Position numbers and translations under genes: made by a program. Below, piece by piece: positions 8,991 to 18,107 of a DNA stretch of 59,074 nt. The stretch comes from an uncultured Candidatus Saccharibacteria bacterium. Lineage in GTDB: Bacteria > Patescibacteriota > Saccharimonadia > Saccharimonadales > Saccharimonadaceae. The stretch spans positions 1 through 59,074 of the forward strand of contig CAMMYO010000003.1 in NCBI GenBank assembly GCA_946527885.1, given 5' to 3'. The stretch's first letter is position 1. Every line of letters starts with the position of its first letter. The notes below the pieces were generated by a model, which did no database searches, was not told where the DNA came from, and saw nothing but the letters and a program-made list of their open reading frames with translations.

Positions 8991-9974
8991 ATGGAAAAGA
9001 TTACGAAAGTCTTGCTTGTTCACGGCTTTAACGGAGTGCCGGAAATTTTTAAATCATTCAAGACCGAGCTTGAGTCGCTCGGCTACCAAGTCGCGATGCC
9101 GAATTTTCCAGTTCGCGAAGAAATATCTATCGAAAAATACTTTGCAATTCTTGAACAATATCCAGATTTCTTCGGTCCCGATTGCGCAGTTATCGCGCAT
9201 TCTATCGGGAATGGCATGGTTTTAAAATATCTCACCACGAGCGGCAAGGGTCTTAATCGCTACATTTCTTTGGCGGGTTTTGCGAAGCCTTTCACGGTCG
9301 AAGGCAAAGATGTGCTGAACGAAAAAGTTAGTCTGATTAACCTGAGCGAGGACGAATTATCACACGCGCGCGAAGCAATCGCAGAAAGTTTTTGCATTTT
9401 TAGTAACGATGATCATATTGTGCCGTATCAGACTTTACAAGAGTATCCGAAACGTATTGGCGGTAACGGAATTCTAATCGAACACATTGGGCACATGGGA
9501 CATAAGTCCGGCCTAACAACATTACCTGGCGTAGTCGAGCTCGCCACCGAACAAACCAGATTCGAGTTCAGTTGCGGCTGCATCGTAGTGGACGGCGACA
9601 AGATTTTAGTTGAAAAGGAAATCTCGCGCGAAGGCGACAGATTTTGGACCTTTCCGAAGGGTCATATGGAAGCTGGCGAAAGCGAGCTCCAGACCGCGTT
9701 GCGCGAAACCAAGGAAGAAGTCGGCCTCGATGTGGAGATTATCGACAAAGAACCAATCGAGAATAATTACTTCCTGCATGGCGGCAAAATTCTCAAGCAA
9801 GTCTCTTATTATCTCGCGAAACCAACTAACAATATTGATTTGAGTTTACAGGCCGAGGAGGTCGAGGAGGCGCGCTGGGCAACCCTAGACGAGGCGCGCG
9901 AGCTGGCGAATTTCGAATATATGCGAATCACGATTGATGAAGTAAAGCAAAGGCTTGAACGAAAAGAGTCGTAA
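8991..9974 (+). CDS. RBBP9/YdeN-like serine hydrolase fused to a C-terminal NUDIX hydrolase
   Basis: N-term LLVHGFNG...VIAHSIGNG...; C-term complete NUDIX box GHMEAGESELQTALRETKEEVGL. Confidence 0.88.
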   Translation: MEKITKVLLVHGFNGVPEIFKSFKTELESLGYQVAMPNFPVREEISIEKYFAILEQYPDFFGPDCAVIAHSIGNGMVLKYLTTSGKGLNRYISLAGFAKPFTVEGKDVLNEKVSLINLSEDELSHAREAIAESFCIFSNDDHIVPYQTLQEYPKRIGGNGILIEHIGHMGHKSGLTTLPGVVELATEQTRFEFSCGCIVVDGDKILVEKEISREGDRFWTFPKGHMEAGESELQTALRETKEEVGLDVEIIDKEPIENNYFLHGGKILKQVSYYLAKPTNNIDLSLQAEEVEEARWATLDEARELANFEYMRITIDEVKQRLERKES

Positions 9975-9976
9975 AA

Positions 9977-10171
9977 ATGGCAAAAAATCAAAAGAATAAG
10001 GCGACTATACTAATTCTAATCATATTTGGTCTAGCACTCGTGGCTTTCGTATCAGTCAAGGCGGTCCGTTATTCCGAGTCGGTCGCGAATGCATGCATTC
10101 CGTCTTGCTCCGTATGCGCCGACTGTAGCGGGCCGAGGCCGAGCTTCTTCCAATACCTGTTCAGTTTCTAG
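9977..10171 (+). CDS. small single-TM protein with Cys-rich tail
   Basis: 64-aa ORF just after the upstream gene, one TM segment then CIPSCSVCADC. Confidence 0.5.
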   Translation: MAKNQKNKATILILIIFGLALVAFVSVKAVRYSESVANACIPSCSVCADCSGPRPSFFQYLFSF

Positions 10172-10178
10172 CCCAGAA

Positions 10179-10207
10179 TTGCCTTTTCTCGAGAGAAATG
10201 ATAAAAT
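10179..10207 (+). promoter_or_regulatory. promoter of candidate ncRNA
   Basis: TTGCCT-17-TAAAAT. Confidence 0.6.
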
Positions 10208-10213
10208 ACTGAC

Positions 10214-10439
10214 AATTCGTAGTACATTCGGGAACTCCGAGAAGCCAGCCTTCGCAATAGCGTAGGCAATGCAATGCCACATGCGGCTGTGTCTACGAAT
10301 TAGTCCTTTCTATCGACGCTTGCGCGCTGCTTTTCCTCCTTCAGTAGAGTCAGGCAGATATGCGATATGCGCAACGTCAACGAAAAGCCGGCGAGCTTTC
10401 GCCGCGCGGCTACCCCGAGCTTCGGCTCGGGGTCTTTTT
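10214..10439 (+). ncRNA. structured ncRNA candidate, family unrecognised
   Basis: 308-bp intergenic; predicted TSS falls at AATTCGTAG which pairs with CTACGAATT (10293-10301); further helices 10315-10325/10369-10378; ends in intrinsic terminator. Confidence 0.55.
10412..10439 (+). terminator. intrinsic terminator
   Basis: ACCCCGAGC-TTCG-GCTCGGGGT then T-run. Confidence 0.85.
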
Positions 10440-10478
10440 CATCTTTTGTTCAGTTACGGTTTGCTATAATATTAAGAT

Positions 10479-12236
10479 ATGTTTAAGCTACTTAGAAATA
10501 TGCGCCGCAAAGATATTGCGCTGTGGCTATTGGCCGCCTTGTTGATTTGGGCGCAGGTCTGGCTCGAACTAAAAATGCCAGATTATATGTCTGATATTAC
10601 CCGCATGGTTCAAACCGAAGGCAGCGAAATGTCTGATATTTTGCATAGCGGCGGATTAATGCTGCTCTGCGCATTCGGCAGTCTCGTTTCGGCGATAATC
10701 GTCGGCTATATCATCTCGCGCGTATCGGCAAGCTTTTCAATGCGCGTGCGCAAAAAGCTCTTCGATAAGGTCGAAGAATTAAGCATGAATGAAGTCGGAA
10801 AATTTTCGACCAGTAGCTTGATTACTCGTTCAACGAACGATATCACTCAGATTCAGATGCTCGTTTCGATGGGCGGACAGATGCTTGTGCGCGCACCACT
10901 GACGGCGGCGTGGGCGGTTATTAAAATCTCCAACAAGAGTTGGCAGTGGAGTACCGCGACAGCTGTGACGGTCGTGCTTTTATTGGCAACGATCACTACG
11001 ATTATGTCGATCGTGATTCCGCGCTTTAAGCTGGTGCAAAAATTAACCGATAAAATCAACGGCCTGACGCGCGAGAATCTAACTGGCATTCGCGTCGTGC
11101 GCGCGTTCAATGCTGAGAAATACCAAGAAAAGAAATTCGACAAAACGAACAATTCTTTGACGCGGACGCAGATTTTCAACCAGCGCATGATGGCCGTAAT
11201 GTCACCGATGATGTATCTCGGCATGCAAGGCTTGTCGCTGGCGATTTATGTAATTGGCGCGCTCCTGATTGTAAATACGCCGATGAGCGGCAAAATTCAG
11301 CTATTTGGCGACATGGCCGCGTTCTTTAGCTACGCAATGCAGGTTGTGATTTCGTTCCTAATGCTAGCGCTGATTTTCTCAATGATTCCGCGCGCGCAAG
11401 TTTCCGCTACGCGTATCAACGAGGTGCTTGCGGCCGATATTTCCATTATTGACGGCACTTTCAAGGGCGAAACCGAAGAGATTGGTACGCTCGAATTCCG
11501 CAACGTTTCGTTCAAATACCCAGACGCCGAAGATTATTTACTCAAAGATATCTCTTTCAGCGCCAAGCGCGGCGAAACCGTGGCCTTTATCGGTTCGACC
11601 GGCTCCGGCAAATCTACTCTCGTCAATCTGATTCCGCGCTTCTACGACGCAACCGATGGCGACATCTTCGTCGATGGCGTCAATGTGCGCGACTACAAAC
11701 AAAGTGCGCTCCGCAACAAGATAGGCTATGTCTCGCAAAAAGCAATAATGTTTAACGGCACAATTACAAGCAACGTCGCTTACGGTGATAACGGTCGCGA
11801 AAAGCCAAGCGAAAAGCAGATTAAGAAAGCAATCGAAATTGCCCAAGCGAAACAATTTGTTGAGCGTAAAGAAAACGATTACAAAGCGCACGTCGCCCAG
11901 GGCGGTACGAATATTTCTGGCGGCCAAAAACAGCGCCTCGCAATCGCGAGAGCTATCGCGCGCGATCCGGAAATTTACATTTTCGACGATTCATTCTCAG
12001 CACTTGACTACAAGACCGATGCTGCATTGCGCAAAGCCCTAAAAGAGCATACGGGCGAAGCGACCAACTTGATTGTTGCTCAGCGCATCGGTACCATCAT
12101 GCACGCCGATAAGATTCTAGTCCTAGACGAAGGCAAGTGCGTCGGTCAAGGTACGCACAAAGAATTATTGAAGAATTGCGAAGTTTACAAACAAATTGCG
12201 CTATCGCAGCTAACGAAGGAGGAGCTCAATGTTTAA
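10479..12236 (+). CDS. ABC exporter, fused permease-ATPase
   Basis: TM domain plus Walker A GSTGSGKST, signature ISGGQKQRL, Walker B IYIFDDSFSALD. Confidence 0.93.
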   Translation: MFKLLRNMRRKDIALWLLAALLIWAQVWLELKMPDYMSDITRMVQTEGSEMSDILHSGGLMLLCAFGSLVSAIIVGYIISRVSASFSMRVRKKLFDKVEELSMNEVGKFSTSSLITRSTNDITQIQMLVSMGGQMLVRAPLTAAWAVIKISNKSWQWSTATAVTVVLLLATITTIMSIVIPRFKLVQKLTDKINGLTRENLTGIRVVRAFNAEKYQEKKFDKTNNSLTRTQIFNQRMMAVMSPMMYLGMQGLSLAIYVIGALLIVNTPMSGKIQLFGDMAAFFSYAMQVVISFLMLALIFSMIPRAQVSATRINEVLAADISIIDGTFKGETEEIGTLEFRNVSFKYPDAEDYLLKDISFSAKRGETVAFIGSTGSGKSTLVNLIPRFYDATDGDIFVDGVNVRDYKQSALRNKIGYVSQKAIMFNGTITSNVAYGDNGREKPSEKQIKKAIEIAQAKQFVERKENDYKAHVAQGGTNISGGQKQRLAIARAIARDPEIYIFDDSFSALDYKTDAALRKALKEHTGEATNLIVAQRIGTIMHADKILVLDEGKCVGQGTHKELLKNCEVYKQIALSQLTKEELNV

Positions 12237-14262
12237 CGGTGGACCAGGCAGACGTGGCGGGCGCCCAGGAGACGAAAAAAGTAAAGACTTCGGTAAGTCG
12301 ATGACCCGCTTGTTTAGCGAATTGAAAAATTTGCGCATTGCGGTTGTTTTGGCAATTCTTTTGGCGGTCGGCGGCTCAATTTTGTCGGTCGTTGCACCAG
12401 ACAAACTCTCTGATTTGGCCGACGAGATTCGCAACGGCCTCATTCCGCAGAATATCGAGCAACTCGAGCCGGCTATGGGCACGATCGCGAAGAATATCGC
12501 TAGCGCTACACCGCAAGAATCTTGGGAAGAGGTTAAAATTGGCAATACGGTTATTTCACCAGAAGACCAGGTTGCCACCATGCAAACCATGAACGGCTTA
12601 GGCCAAGATGCGACACAGGAAGAAAAATACGCCGTTTTTGAAAAATTGCCAGAGTCAGTACAGAGCGCCATCGAGCCAAAGATGAACATGGACGCGATTC
12701 GCACGCTCACGATTGTTTTGATTATTATGTATCTTGCGAGCGCGTTATTCGAGCTGCTCGAAGGCTTCTTGATGGCTGACGCTTCGAACAAATTTGCGCA
12801 AGATTTACGCTCGCGTATTTCGCGCAAAATCAATCGCTTGCCGCTGAGCTACTTCGATCACAATCAGACTGGCGATATTCTATCGCGCGTCACGAACGAT
12901 GTTGATACAGTCGCCATGAGTATGAGTCAATCGCTCTCGACGCTAATTAGCGAATCAGCACTTCTGATTGGTGCGGTCGTTATGATGGTTATTACGAATC
13001 TCACAATGGCAGCTACCGCAATCATCGCAAGCATTCTCGGCATGGCAGCTATGATGGTTATCCTGAAAAAATCGCAGAAATACTTTAGCATGCGCCAGCG
13101 CGAGCTCGGTAAACTCAACTCGCATATCGAGGAAGTCTATTCCAGTCTACTAATCGTGAAGGCCTATAACGGCAAAAAAGAGTCCGACAAAAAGTTCGAC
13201 CGCCTCAACAAAGCCGTCTATAACGCTAACCAAAAAAGTCAGTTCCTATCTGGCATCATGCACCCGATTATGGCCTTCGTTGGCAACCTTGGCTACGTAG
13301 CGGTTTGTATTGTCGGCGCGCTCATGGTCATGGATGGCAAGATTAGCTTTGGTGTGATTATTGCGTTTATCTCGTATGTGCGACTTTTCACTTCTCCGCT
13401 CAACCGCATCGCGCAGTCAATGTCTAGCTTGCAGTCCGCAGCGGCAGCCGGCGACCGCGTATTCGAATTCATTGACGAAGCAGAGATGATCGACGAAAAG
13501 GATCTCACGATCAAGGTCGAGAAAGATAAGATTGCTGGCGACATTGTGTTTGATCATGTACGTTTTGGTTATGACGACAGCAAAAAGATCGTGATTAAGG
13601 ATTTCTGCGCCGAAGCAAAGGCGGGACAAAAAATCGCCATCGTCGGCCCGACCGGCGCCGGCAAGACAACCATGGTAAATCTTTTGATGAAATTCTATGA
13701 TATCAAAGATGGCGACATTCGCATTGATGGCGTTTCGACCAAGGACATGACGCGCGAAACCGTACACTCGCTCTTTACGATGGTGTTACAAGATACCTGG
13801 ATGCTCGACGGCACGCTCCGCGAAAACATTGTCTACAACCGCAAGAATGTCAGCGACAAGCAGATTATGTCGATTTGCAAAACGGTCGGGCTTTCTCATT
13901 TCGTTAAAACTTTACCGAACGGGCTCGATACCGATTTGAGCGAGAATGATTCGATTTCGGCCGGTCAAAAACAGCTCATCACGATTGCGCGCGGTATGGT
14001 AGAAGATGCGCCGTTCCTTATTCTTGATGAGGCAACTTCGAACGTCGATACGCGCACCGAGGAATTAGTGCAGTCCGCAATGGATAAGTTGATGGAAGGT
14101 CGCACTTCGTTCATTATTGCGCACCGCCTCAGTACGATTCGTAATGCCGACTTGATTCTCGTTATGAACGAGGGTGATATTGTCGAGAGCGGCAATCACA
14201 AGGAATTAATGAAGAAAGGCGGTTTCTATGCCGAACTCTACAACTCGCAGTTTGCGCTCTAA
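12229..14262 (+). CDS. ABC exporter, fused permease-ATPase (partner)
   Basis: TM domain plus GPTGAGKTT, LILDEATSNVD; 8-nt overlap with the preceding ABC gene; signature-like ISAGQKQL is degenerate. Confidence 0.93.
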   Translation: MFNGGPGRRGGRPGDEKSKDFGKSMTRLFSELKNLRIAVVLAILLAVGGSILSVVAPDKLSDLADEIRNGLIPQNIEQLEPAMGTIAKNIASATPQESWEEVKIGNTVISPEDQVATMQTMNGLGQDATQEEKYAVFEKLPESVQSAIEPKMNMDAIRTLTIVLIIMYLASALFELLEGFLMADASNKFAQDLRSRISRKINRLPLSYFDHNQTGDILSRVTNDVDTVAMSMSQSLSTLISESALLIGAVVMMVITNLTMAATAIIASILGMAAMMVILKKSQKYFSMRQRELGKLNSHIEEVYSSLLIVKAYNGKKESDKKFDRLNKAVYNANQKSQFLSGIMHPIMAFVGNLGYVAVCIVGALMVMDGKISFGVIIAFISYVRLFTSPLNRIAQSMSSLQSAAAAGDRVFEFIDEAEMIDEKDLTIKVEKDKIAGDIVFDHVRFGYDDSKKIVIKDFCAEAKAGQKIAIVGPTGAGKTTMVNLLMKFYDIKDGDIRIDGVSTKDMTRETVHSLFTMVLQDTWMLDGTLRENIVYNRKNVSDKQIMSICKTVGLSHFVKTLPNGLDTDLSENDSISAGQKQLITIARGMVEDAPFLILDEATSNVDTRTEELVQSAMDKLMEGRTSFIIAHRLSTIRNADLILVMNEGDIVESGNHKELMKKGGFYAELYNSQFAL

Positions 14263-15052
14263 AATTTTCTGGCGCTTGTATAAAGTGCCGTTCTGGAAAA
14301 AGGCACTCGTGTGCACCTTGGTTATTGTTGTAATTTTAACAACGGTTTTCGGTATTCTGACCTGGCGCGACATGAGTAAAGTTTTGATTTTTAATAAGGA
14401 GATGACCGCTCTTTCGGAAGCGAGCGAAAAAGACGACGATACAGAATTCCAGGAAATCCTTAATCGCACCAAGAGTAAAGATTCAGTTTACGCCGCAATG
14501 GAACAGGGCGTCAAAGCATACACTCGCGAAACTACCGAAGAGATTAATGACTTGACCTGGATGCTCGGCCCCGAAGGAATCATGACGGCAGTCGACAGCT
14601 TAACGCTGGCCAACGATGACGAAAACCTGAGCAACGGGCATGCTATTCTTGCGGAGGCGAATAAAGTTATTGCTGAAAAGCGTGCGGCGCGCGATAAGTT
14701 TTTTAGCGAGAGCGGCGCATTGAGCTACGTCGACGAAAGTATTCTCGGCGACGACGAGCGTAAACTTTACCTCGAATACACCTTTTACAGCGAAGAAAAT
14801 GAAGCGCTCGAAGAAATCTACGACGACGTCTTGGACGCCATAGAACAAGCGGCCGCAATTTACGACGATGCCTTAAACTATTTGAGTGAAAACCGCGCGC
14901 ACTGGAGCATCGAAGGCGAATCCATCTCCTTCGACGACGAATCATACTATAACGAATTTACCGATAGGACCGCAAAGGTCGGCGAGCTGCTCGAAGAATA
15001 CGCCGAAAAGCACAAAGACGCGCTTGATGAAAGCGAAGAAATTACCGACTAA
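14228..15052 (+). CDS. hypothetical membrane-anchored coiled-coil protein
   Basis: N-terminal TM segment and long acidic helical region; overlaps upstream ABC gene by 35 nt. Confidence 0.65.
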   Translation: MPNSTTRSLRSKIFWRLYKVPFWKKALVCTLVIVVILTTVFGILTWRDMSKVLIFNKEMTALSEASEKDDDTEFQEILNRTKSKDSVYAAMEQGVKAYTRETTEEINDLTWMLGPEGIMTAVDSLTLANDDENLSNGHAILAEANKVIAEKRAARDKFFSESGALSYVDESILGDDERKLYLEYTFYSEENEALEEIYDDVLDAIEQAAAIYDDALNYLSENRAHWSIEGESISFDDESYYNEFTDRTAKVGELLEEYAEKHKDALDESEEITD

Positions 15053-15506
15053 ATACGTAGTCGAGCACTAGTTTGCAGCTCTCGGTTTCTCGCACGGTTT
15101 CCGATTCGGTTGCGCCGTAGTGGAAATATTTATAAACCCATTCGTCGTCGTTTTTGACATTTACTTTGACCTGCGAACCTTCAAGCGCTAGCACCTCGAG
15201 CAAAGCCTCGTCGCGATTCGTGGTCTTGCTTACATTGCCCGATTCGTCAGCAACAAACAAGTCCTTTTCCGCCACACCAAAATAGCGGTTTTCACCCTGC
15301 GCGCCGTCGCAATGTGCAGCGATCTGCAGAGTCTGCTCACTACCCACCAACGACGGGTTAAAACGTCGGAAAAATACCACAAATGCCGTGATCATCAGGG
15401 CAGCCACAACCACAGTCGCCACAATATGATACCAGCGAATATGCAAATCATTTGCATTTTCTAAATCATCTTTTTTTGCTCGATCAAAAACTCCATCTTC
15501 TGACAT
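15042..15506 (-). CDS. hypothetical single-TM protein
   Basis: 154-aa ORF, TM segment WYHIVATVVVAALMITAFVVFF. Confidence 0.65.
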   Translation of the reverse strand: MSEDGVFDRAKKDDLENANDLHIRWYHIVATVVVAALMITAFVVFFRRFNPSLVGSEQTLQIAAHCDGAQGENRYFGVAEKDLFVADESGNVSKTTNRDEALLEVLALEGSQVKVNVKNDDEWVYKYFHYGATESETVRETESCKLVLDYVFSR

Positions 15507-15594
15507 AACACATCCTCTTTTTTATTAGTGTAGCACATTTTTTATCTGTTTATTATGCTTGCGCTTGGGGCGATGCGTGCTATACTAAATATAG

Positions 15595-16815
15595 ATGAAA
15601 ATTTTGATGCTAGGCTGGGAGCTCCCCCCTCACAACAGCGGCGGCCTTGGGGTAGCTTGTTTACATCTTTCGAAGTCCTTGGCGAAAATGGGTGCGGACA
15701 TTGATTTTGTCGTGCCTTACGAAGCCGAGCATCATCTGTCTCATATGCGCGTACTTTCTGCGCTAAAAATCGACCCGCTTTTCCGCTACGGTGGCGGCGC
15801 CTACGAGTCGAAACGAATTGAAGAAAAGCTGTTCGAACACAAAGAAACCAAGACTACAATGTCAATTCGCGACGTGCAGCATACTTATTGCGAGTTCGTC
15901 GAGCGCTATTTGATGGAGTTCAAGCCAGATTTGGTTCATGCTCACGACTGGTTGACTTACGAAGCAGGTATTTTGGCAAAGAAGAACTTTGGCATTCCAT
16001 TAGTTGCGCATGTTCACGCAACCGAGTTCGATCGCGGCGGCGCGAATGGCGGCAATCCATTGATTCACGAAATCGAATATCAAGGTCTTGTTTGGGCCGA
16101 TAGAATTATCGCAGTTAGCCAAGCGACCAAGAATATCATAATGGAGCGCTATAAGATTCCGGGCGATAAAATCGATGTGGCCTACAATGGCTTCGAAGCT
16201 CCGAACGATGATTATTTCTACGACAAGACAAACTACCAGTATCTCGAGAACATGAAGAAGAAAGGCTACACGATTGTTTCGACGGTCGGTCGCTTTACTC
16301 TACAAAAAGGCCTTTATCACATGATGAGAGCTGCCGCCCGCGCAATCAGCATGCATCCAAAAATGATTTTCCTCTTCGCTGGTGATGGCGAGCAAAAAGA
16401 AACCCTCATGCGTATGTCTGCCGATTTGGGTATTTCAAAGAACGTGATCTTTACTGGCTTTATTCGCGGCAAACAGCTACGCGACATCTACAGCGTATCC
16501 GACGTGTTCGTAATGTCATCAATCTCTGAGCCATTCGGTCTAACCGCTCTCGAAGCAGCACATCACGGCAATGCACTAGTCATCACAAAACAGTCTGGCG
16601 TAGGAGAAGTTTTGCGCTCGATCGTACGTTACGATTATTGGGATGAAGACAAGCTCGCAGGCGCTCTAGTCAACATTGCTGAAAGCCCTGCCCTAACCGA
16701 AACATTGCGCGACGGCATCAAGCGTGAGTATGGTCGTATCTCTTGGGACGACGTTGCGAAAAAGTGCGTGCAAGTGTATGATGAAGTTAAGAAAAATAAA
16801 CGAAATAGTTTTTAA
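15595..16815 (+). CDS. GT4-type glycosyltransferase (glycogen/alpha-glucan synthase-like)
   Basis: MLGWELPPHNSGGLGVAC, VHAHDWLT, VGRFTLQKG, SEPFGLTALEAAHHG. Confidence 0.9.
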   Translation: MKILMLGWELPPHNSGGLGVACLHLSKSLAKMGADIDFVVPYEAEHHLSHMRVLSALKIDPLFRYGGGAYESKRIEEKLFEHKETKTTMSIRDVQHTYCEFVERYLMEFKPDLVHAHDWLTYEAGILAKKNFGIPLVAHVHATEFDRGGANGGNPLIHEIEYQGLVWADRIIAVSQATKNIIMERYKIPGDKIDVAYNGFEAPNDDYFYDKTNYQYLENMKKKGYTIVSTVGRFTLQKGLYHMMRAAARAISMHPKMIFLFAGDGEQKETLMRMSADLGISKNVIFTGFIRGKQLRDIYSVSDVFVMSSISEPFGLTALEAAHHGNALVITKQSGVGEVLRSIVRYDYWDEDKLAGALVNIAESPALTETLRDGIKREYGRISWDDVAKKCVQVYDEVKKNKRNSF

Positions 16816-16833
16816 TAAAGAGGTAATACTAAG

Positions 16834-18063
16834 ATGAGGTCAATCGTTCTGTATTTGCATATGCATCAGCCGTATCGGTTGAAGCATTATAATATCTTTG
16901 CGGTTGGCCACGATCACGATTACTGGACGGAGAAAGATTGGTACGCCGGCACCAACAACGAGCGCATTTTCAAGAAAGTAGCCGAAAAATCCTATCGCCC
17001 AATGTTGGCTCGCCTAGAAAAATGCATCAATACCTACGCGGGCTTTAAGTTTTCTTTGTCGATTACCGGCACTTTCATTGAGCAGGCCGAAGAATGGGCG
17101 CCAGATGTCATCGAAACATTGCAACGCCTCGTAAAATCTGGTCGCGTTGAAATTGTCGCCGAGACTTATTACCATTCACTTGCGTTTTTCTATGATCGCG
17201 AAGAGTTTGAGGCGCAAGTCGTTAAGCATCAGGATAAAATCCGCGAATTATTTGGCGTCGAAACGCATGTTTTTCGCAATACCGAGCTAAGCTACAACGA
17301 TGATCTAGCTAAGTGGGCTGACGGTTTCGGAATGAAGGGTATCTTGGCTGAAGGCTGGGATAAGATTCTTGAATGGCGCAGTCCGAATTTCGTTTATCGC
17401 CCAGAAGGCTGCAAGAACATCAAGCTTTTGATGAAAAATTATCGCCTTTCCGATGACGTCGCGTTCCGTTTCTCTGACAAACACTGGAAAGAATGGCCGC
17501 TTACGGTCGACAAATATATCCAGTGGCTCGAAGCCGCAACTTTGCGCGGTCCGCTAATTAATCTTTTCATGGACTTCGAGACTTTCGGTGAAAACATTTG
17601 GGAAGACACTGGTATCTTTGAATTCTTCGAACACCTAGTTTACCGCTGGGATCGCGACAAAGATAATAACTTCTTGACCGTTTCCGAGGCCTGCGATAGC
17701 GCCGAACCGGCTGGCGAAATTTCGATGCCATGGACCGTTACATGGGCAGACACTGAGCGCGATTTAAGTGCATGGCTCGGCAATTCAATGCAGCATGAAG
17801 CTATGAATGCGGTTTATGGCCTCAAGGACGAGGTTCTAAAGAGCGGTAAGCAAAAATTAATTGACGATTGGCGCCGCTTGCAGACTTCCGACCATCCGTA
17901 CTATATGTGCACAAAGTACTTCAATGATGGCGACGTCCACGCATACTTCTCGCCTTACGATTCACCATACGATGCGTTCCTTTACTACATGAATGCCTTG
18001 CGCGACATGCGAGAGCGACTCGAAGAGTTGAACGAAAAGACAGTAAAAGCTACTAAGAAATAA
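16834..18063 (+). CDS. GH57 family alpha-amylase / glucanotransferase-like
   Basis: LHMHQPYR start, NTELSYNDDLAKW, FMDFETFGE. Confidence 0.88.
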   Translation: MRSIVLYLHMHQPYRLKHYNIFAVGHDHDYWTEKDWYAGTNNERIFKKVAEKSYRPMLARLEKCINTYAGFKFSLSITGTFIEQAEEWAPDVIETLQRLVKSGRVEIVAETYYHSLAFFYDREEFEAQVVKHQDKIRELFGVETHVFRNTELSYNDDLAKWADGFGMKGILAEGWDKILEWRSPNFVYRPEGCKNIKLLMKNYRLSDDVAFRFSDKHWKEWPLTVDKYIQWLEAATLRGPLINLFMDFETFGENIWEDTGIFEFFEHLVYRWDRDKDNNFLTVSEACDSAEPAGEISMPWTVTWADTERDLSAWLGNSMQHEAMNAVYGLKDEVLKSGKQKLIDDWRRLQTSDHPYYMCTKYFNDGDVHAYFSPYDSPYDAFLYYMNALRDMRERLEELNEKTVKATKK

Positions 18064-18096
18064 AAAATACTCCAGATAAATCTGGAGTATTTTTGC
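18064..18096 (+). terminator. intrinsic terminator
   Basis: AAATACTCCAGA-TAAA-TCTGGAGTATTTTT, possibly bidirectional. Confidence 0.85.
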
Positions 18097-18107
18097 GTGC
18101 CGCGTTT

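Noticed and set aside
10214-10439. RNase P RNA, tmRNA, SRP RNA or 6S RNA
   Set aside because: No GAGGAAAGTCC/ACAGAAA, tRNA-like CCA end, GGAAGCAGCC-type loop or single long bubble hairpin seen.
10269-10469. 66-aa ORF in the 10171-10479 gap
   Set aside because: No SD and runs straight through a strong intrinsic terminator; the region reads better as structured RNA.
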